From contig OZ241366.1 of assembly GCA_965199905.1 (NCBI GenBank), positions 868,001-932,000 of the forward strand: DNA of 64,000 nucleotides, in the 5' to 3' direction. The notes below the pieces were generated by a model, which was not told where the DNA came from, ran no database searches, and saw only the letters and a program-made list of their open reading frames with translations. Shown here piece after piece: positions 59,629 to 64,000 of this stretch. The first letter of the stretch is position 1. Each line of letters begins with the position of its first letter. The stretch comes from Ilyomonas sp965199905. Lineage in GTDB: Bacteria > Bacteroidota > Bacteroidia > Chitinophagales > Chitinophagaceae. A program made the translations under genes and the position numbers.

Positions 59629-61122
59629 ATGAAAAATATAGTATTGGGTATTCTTATTATAGGCTTGGTTGGGCAAAGTTGTACAAAGGTTAATGAAAAT
59701 GTGTACGACAAATATGCTGCCGACCAGTTTTACTCAACCCCAACAGGCGCTGATGTTGCGTTAGCAAATGTGTATGCAAAAATTACAGGAACCTGGGGCA
59801 GCAATTATGCTGGTCGTGATAACTGCTGGTACGATTTAAACAGTTTCTCATCTGATGAACAGGTGATACCTCACCGCAATACCGGCGACTGGCAGCTCGA
59901 TTTTGCACAATTGTATATGCATACAGAATTACCAAGCCTTGGCATCATCAATAATACCTGGGTTTGGGCATATTCCTGTATTAACGCGGCAAATAACGCT
60001 ATCGCGCAGCTTACAACAGCCAATGCCGACCCCGCTAAGATTGCGGAAGCTAAAGTGATGCGCGCCTGGTTGTATTATTTGCTGATTGATGATTTTGGCG
60101 ATGTACCTTTTTACACCGATAACAATACGGATGTTTCTAAAATACCACAGGAAAAAAGAGCAGTTATTTATGATTTCATAGTATCTGAACTTACCGCAAA
60201 TGTTGATTTGCTTTCCGAAACAAGAGGCGGTGTTTACTACGGGCGGTTCAATAAGTGGGCTGGCTATATGGCGCTGGCAAAAGTGTATTTAAACGCCGAA
60301 GTATATACCGGCACACCGCAATGGCAGGCTTGCCTTGATGCCTGTAACAAAGTGGCAGATGGTGGTTTTACATTGCACCCCGGAGGCGCTAATGCTGGCA
60401 GCCCGCTGGGTTACCAATATTTTGAACTGTTTGGCGATGTTTGCCCCAACGATGAAACAATTTTGGCTGAGTATATCACTCAGAATATAGTTAGCGGAAA
60501 CATCTATGCCATCAGAAGTTTAAACAGTGCGAACGGCACTGCGCTGATTGGCTTTGCAGGCTGGAATGGAACCATTATTCCCGAAGACTTTTATGATAAG
60601 TATGATGCTAATGATATTAGAATACATCAGTTTTTGGTTGGACAGCAGGCAGGTGGCGTTACTTATACCAAAACTGTTTCACCTATTATTACGCCCGGTG
60701 CAGCGCCCAACGAAGGCATCAGGGATGTTAAGTTTTTCCCGGTAAAACCATCTGATGCCAGCGGCGAATCAAATGATTTTCCTATTTACCGGTATGCCGA
60801 TTTATTGTTAATGCAGGCAGAATGCAACCTCCGTTTAGGAAATGCGGATGCTGCGGCGCCATTTTTAAACAAGGTTAGAGAAAGAGCAGGTCTGAGTGAT
60901 ATTACCACTCCAACTCTTGATAATATTTATGATGAAAGAGGATTTGAACTGGTTTTTGAAGGTCACCGCAGGCAGGATATGATCCGCTTTGGCCATTTTC
61001 TGGAATCTCATGGCGTTGCGCCGAATGTAGTTCCGGCAAGTCCGGCGTACAAAACTCTGTTTCCGATTCCAACCGCGGCGTTAAATGCGAATACGACTTT
61101 AAAACAAAATCCTGGTTATTAA
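59629..61122 (+). CDS. susD: SusD-like glycan-binding lipoprotein
   Basis: 497 residues; lipobox GQSC at residue ~18. Features AKVMRAWLYYLLIDDFGDVP, the conserved YADLLLMQAECNLRLGN and a C-terminal RGFELVFEGHRRQDMIRFG, all RagB/SusD marks. Caps the SusC pore and binds starch-like oligosaccharide. Seven bases after susC. Confidence 0.96.
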   Translation: MKNIVLGILIIGLVGQSCTKVNENVYDKYAADQFYSTPTGADVALANVYAKITGTWGSNYAGRDNCWYDLNSFSSDEQVIPHRNTGDWQLDFAQLYMHTELPSLGIINNTWVWAYSCINAANNAIAQLTTANADPAKIAEAKVMRAWLYYLLIDDFGDVPFYTDNNTDVSKIPQEKRAVIYDFIVSELTANVDLLSETRGGVYYGRFNKWAGYMALAKVYLNAEVYTGTPQWQACLDACNKVADGGFTLHPGGANAGSPLGYQYFELFGDVCPNDETILAEYITQNIVSGNIYAIRSLNSANGTALIGFAGWNGTIIPEDFYDKYDANDIRIHQFLVGQQAGGVTYTKTVSPIITPGAAPNEGIRDVKFFPVKPSDASGESNDFPIYRYADLLLMQAECNLRLGNADAAAPFLNKVRERAGLSDITTPTLDNIYDERGFELVFEGHRRQDMIRFGHFLESHGVAPNVVPASPAYKTLFPIPTAALNANTTLKQNPGY

Positions 61123-61158
61123 TAAAACACTATCGTTGTTTTAAGTAAAACAAAATTC

Positions 61159-62247
61159 ATGAAACTTATATCGAATAAATTATTCATCGCCCTGGCAGCC
61201 ATACTGCTGTTTGCAGCTTGTAAAAAAGATGCAGATGTTACATACATGGATGTGGTTTCTTTTCCACCAGCCGTTACAGCTTCCACAAGCAACGTAGCGC
61301 TGTCTGCCGATAACCTGGACTCTTCAGTCATTACCTTTTCATGGCCTGCCGTAACGTTCAAGGTGCAGGCACCGGTTACCTATACATTGCAAATGGATGT
61401 ACCTGCCGACACCGTTGGCGGTTCTGCCTGGAGCAATGCTGTTAGCGTAGAGATAGGGAAAGACGTGCTCAGTAAGTCTTATAAAGGCGCTGACATTAAT
61501 ACCGTTGCTCTTTCGCAATTAGGTTTGCCCGCTGATTCAGCCACTACAATTGTAGCCAGGGTAAAAGCCACACTTGACCGTGATGTGTATTCAAATGCGG
61601 TAGCTTTTGACGTAACGCCTTATAAAGTGTTTGTTGCGAATGTTCTTTATGTTCCCGGAGCTTACCAGGGTTGGGATCCGCCCACAGCACCGGTGATAGC
61701 CGAGGCTAACGGCAGACCTAAAATGTATGAAGGATATTATTACATGCCAGGTTCCGGCGCGCAATATTTTAAATATACAAATGCACCCGACTGGAACCAT
61801 ATCAATTATGGTGATGGTGGTAATGGCACATTCAGCACAGACGGTGCAGCAGGCGGAATATACGTACCCGATGGCGGATATTATGAATGCACAGCCAACC
61901 TGAACAACAACACCTGGACAACCACAAAAACAACATGGAGCATTATTGGCGACGCTACGCCAGGCGGATGGAGTACCGATACAGAAATGACTTACGATGC
62001 AGTAAACCAGGTTTGGAAGGTAACAGCCGATATGCTGGCAGGCGGCTCCTTCAAGTTCAGAGCTAATGATGCATGGGTAATAGATTTTGGTGTTGATGGC
62101 GCTGGCAATCTGGTATATGCAGATAATCCGTTTTTCGGATATACAGCGGGATTGAATAACCTGGCTGTTCCTTCCGATGGCAACTATACCATTACACTTG
62201 ATTTGCACAACTCTGGTAACTATACTTACATTTTGCATAAGAACTAA
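61159..62247 (+). CDS. SusE/SusF-like surface starch-binding lipoprotein
   Basis: 362 residues. Lipoprotein signal FAACKKDADV. N-terminal SusE-type domain (~30-155, FSWPAVTFKVQAPVTYTLQM) followed by two carbohydrate-binding-like modules (~160-255: VPGAYQGWDPPTAPVIAE; ~260-362: IIGDATPGGWSTDTEM and FKFRANDAWVIDFG). The paired GDATPGGW / NDAWVIDFG phrases are typical of SusE/F starch-binding modules. Probably surface-exposed. Confidence 0.9.
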   Translation: MKLISNKLFIALAAILLFAACKKDADVTYMDVVSFPPAVTASTSNVALSADNLDSSVITFSWPAVTFKVQAPVTYTLQMDVPADTVGGSAWSNAVSVEIGKDVLSKSYKGADINTVALSQLGLPADSATTIVARVKATLDRDVYSNAVAFDVTPYKVFVANVLYVPGAYQGWDPPTAPVIAEANGRPKMYEGYYYMPGSGAQYFKYTNAPDWNHINYGDGGNGTFSTDGAAGGIYVPDGGYYECTANLNNNTWTTTKTTWSIIGDATPGGWSTDTEMTYDAVNQVWKVTADMLAGGSFKFRANDAWVIDFGVDGAGNLVYADNPFFGYTAGLNNLAVPSDGNYTITLDLHNSGNYTYILHKN

Positions 62248-62272
62248 TCACGTTCTAATTTAAATAAAATAA

Positions 62273-63628
62273 ATGAAGAAATTTTCAATTTTCATACTGC
62301 TGTTTGTTGCCCTTTCCTGCAGTAAAACAGATGATAAAATTCCTGTAGGACTACCTGCTGATCCGGCGCAATATGGAACACCCTTTTCAAGTGTTCCATC
62401 GGCTAAAGATGCAAACATCTACCAGGTAAACATGCGTGTTTTCAGCGCAGCCGGAAACTTTCAGGGTGTTGCTGCACGGCTGGACTCAATAAAAAATTTA
62501 GGAATTAATATTATTTATTTAATGCCTGTTTATCCGGTTGGTGTTTTGAAAGCAATCAATTCTCCGTATGCCGTTAAAGATTATAAAGCGGTGAATAGTG
62601 AGTTTGGAAACCTTGATGATTTACGCTCGTTAGTAGATCAAGCTCATCAAAAAAATATGGCGGTTATATTAGATTGGGTTGCCAACCATACATCGTGGGA
62701 TAATGCGTGGATAGCCAATAAATCATGGTATCAGCAGGATGCTTCCGGCAATATTGTTTCGCCTCCGGGATATAATGATGTAGCGCAGTTGAATTATAAT
62801 AACGATACGATGCGTGCGGCTATGATAGAAGCCATGCGCTACTGGGTTTTTACCGCTAATATTGATGGTTACCGGTGCGATTTTGCAGATGCCGTTCCTT
62901 TTGATTTTTGGAAACAAGCCATCACTTCTTTGAGAAGTATTAGCAGTCATAAACTGCTGTTTCTTGCCGAAGGCACAAGAACCGATCATTTTAAGGCTGG
63001 CTTTGATTTTATATATGGCTTCAATTTTTACGGTAATTTGAAAGATATGTATGATAACAGCAAGTCGGCAACGCTTATCAATAGCGTAAATCAGGCGGAA
63101 TATACAGGTGCTTACGATAGCTCGCAGGTGGTGCGATATGTAACCAATCACGATGTCAATAGTTCGGATGGCACTCCGCTTGATTTATTCGGTGGAAAGC
63201 AAGGCTCAATGGGCGCATTCATTGTTGCCGCTTACATGAAAGGCGTTCCCATGATTTATGACGGGCAGGAAGTAGGCACTCCGTATCGGCTCACTTTTCC
63301 GTTTACATCAACCAAAATTGACTGGTCGTTGAATCCTGAAGTTACGGCTGAATATAAAAAAGTTATCCTTTTCAGAAACAGCAGCGCTGCTATTCGCGGC
63401 GGTCAGTTGTTCTCTTACACCAGCGATGATGTGGTTGCGTTTACCAAACAACTGAATACTGAGAAAGATTTTATAATGGTAAATATCAGAAATAAGACAG
63501 TTAATTATACACTGCCTTCTGCACTTGCCAACACCACCTGGACGGACGCTTTAAACGGCGGAAACGTACCGTTAACTACTAACGTTACAATGCAGCCATA
63601 CAGTTATCTTGTTTTAAAAAATCAATAG
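62273..63628 (+). CDS. GH13 alpha-amylase, surface lipoprotein (amylase 1)
   Basis: 451 residues. Lipoprotein signal LFVALSCSKTDDK, then a catalytic (beta/alpha)8 barrel with DWVANHT, nucleophile Asp203 in GYRCDFADAV, acid Glu233 in LAEGTRTDH, and Asp294 in VTNHDV. A short C-terminal beta domain follows. It cuts alpha-1,4-glucan. The lipoprotein anchor suggests a SusG-like role outside. No separate starch-binding insertion is obvious. Confidence 0.93.
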   Translation: MKKFSIFILLFVALSCSKTDDKIPVGLPADPAQYGTPFSSVPSAKDANIYQVNMRVFSAAGNFQGVAARLDSIKNLGINIIYLMPVYPVGVLKAINSPYAVKDYKAVNSEFGNLDDLRSLVDQAHQKNMAVILDWVANHTSWDNAWIANKSWYQQDASGNIVSPPGYNDVAQLNYNNDTMRAAMIEAMRYWVFTANIDGYRCDFADAVPFDFWKQAITSLRSISSHKLLFLAEGTRTDHFKAGFDFIYGFNFYGNLKDMYDNSKSATLINSVNQAEYTGAYDSSQVVRYVTNHDVNSSDGTPLDLFGGKQGSMGAFIVAAYMKGVPMIYDGQEVGTPYRLTFPFTSTKIDWSLNPEVTAEYKKVILFRNSSAAIRGGQLFSYTSDDVVAFTKQLNTEKDFIMVNIRNKTVNYTLPSALANTTWTDALNGGNVPLTTNVTMQPYSYLVLKNQ

Positions 63629-63663
63629 TAAATACACTGTTAACCATCGGGTAAAAATTTATA

Positions 63664-64000
63664 ATGATACACATTTTGCAGAAGCTCGGGATTGTACTGT
63701 TGCTTGGTCTTTTGTTTACCAATCCTGTTGTTTCTACCGCGCAAACCGCGCAACAAAAAACAACAGAATCAACTCCGCCGCAATACGGAAAACCCTTTCA
63801 ACATGTGCCTGATACCCGTGATGTAACGCTTTACCAGGTAAACATGCGTGTGTTTAGTAAAGAAGGAAATTTCAAAGGCGTGTTGGCGCGTTTGGATTCA
63901 ATAAAAGCATTGGGAATAAATGTGGTTTACCTGATGCCGATATATCCTGTTGGCATTGTAAAAACATCCAATTCTCCTTATTGTGTAAAAGATTATAAAG
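63664..64000 (+). CDS. Second GH13 alpha-amylase, N-terminal part (cut by window end)
   Basis: 112 codons visible. A classical signal peptide (LGIVLLLGLLFTNPVVSTAQ), not a lipobox, so probably periplasmic. After it YGKPFQHVPDTRDVTLYQVN and LGINVVYLMPIYPVGIVKT closely match amylase 1 (YGTPFSSVPSAKDANIYQVN). A tandem duplicate with a different location, like SusG plus SusA in Bacteroides. Runs off the window. Confidence 0.88.
   Translation, partial: MIHILQKLGIVLLLGLLFTNPVVSTAQTAQQKTTESTPPQYGKPFQHVPDTRDVTLYQVNMRVFSKEGNFKGVLARLDSIKALGINVVYLMPIYPVGIVKTSNSPYCVKDYK

Noticed and set aside
1..64000. CRISPR array, rRNA operon, replication origin
   Set aside because: No regularly spaced repeats, no rRNA sequence and no DnaA-box cluster noticed.

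Overview
The window looks like a chromosomal piece of a Bacteroidota bacterium, most likely Chitinophagaceae-like. It has a SusC/SusD starch locus, many lipoproteins, DUF6377, DUF2911, DUF6526 and YcxB-type proteins, mostly weak Shine-Dalgarno sites, and several promoters of the Bacteroidota form TTTG-N18-TAnnTTTG. This lineage call is inference from gene content only.

Layout. 1-772 is the start of a leftward bamA. 1142-11824 is a degraded genomic island inserted at the 3' end of a tRNA-Leu(UAA) gene and bounded by a 60-bp exact direct repeat. It holds an integrase broken into an N-terminal piece (1336) and an inverted C-terminal piece (7947). It also holds four Rhs C-terminal 'tip' fragments, each followed by a small gene with a signal peptide or lipobox, an S1/P1 nuclease pseudogene and a DUF2188 gene with a very strong SD. 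The Rhs core DNA upstream of the tips is identical over 190-248 bp between copies, while the toxin tips and partner genes are strongly diverged. This looks like a cassette reservoir for toxin-immunity diversification and is the most interesting part of the window.

11901-36994 is mostly housekeeping: tRNA-Gly and tRNA-Leu, hisB, DUF92, pdhB, a glycosyltransferase/TonB-receptor pair, a serine hydrolase, an ester cyclase, acpP-fabF-rnc, a GNAT enzyme, an M14 peptidase, a receiver-domain pseudogene, an orphan ERF annealing protein, an aminotransferase, and pstSCAB with an upstream porin, a pstS fragment and no phoU.

36518-53567 carries an Rrf2 regulator, a formylglycine-generating enzyme homologue with both catalytic cysteines, xerD, an ECF sigma/anti-sigma pair, a subtilase, DUF2911, a PAS signalling protein without an ATPase domain, an ALDH7-type dehydrogenase, small unknown proteins and a 1233-residue TraB/GumN protein. 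Four copies of a dispersed ~110-bp intergenic repeat lie at 13.6, 39.5, 44.7 and 49.7 kb.

54493-64000 is a starch/maltodextrin utilisation locus: a SusR-like TPR/TM/HTH regulator, SusC, SusD, a SusE-like lipoprotein and two tandem GH13 amylases, the second cut by the window end. Glycan would be bound and cut at the cell surface, imported by SusCD and sensed by the SusR-like protein.
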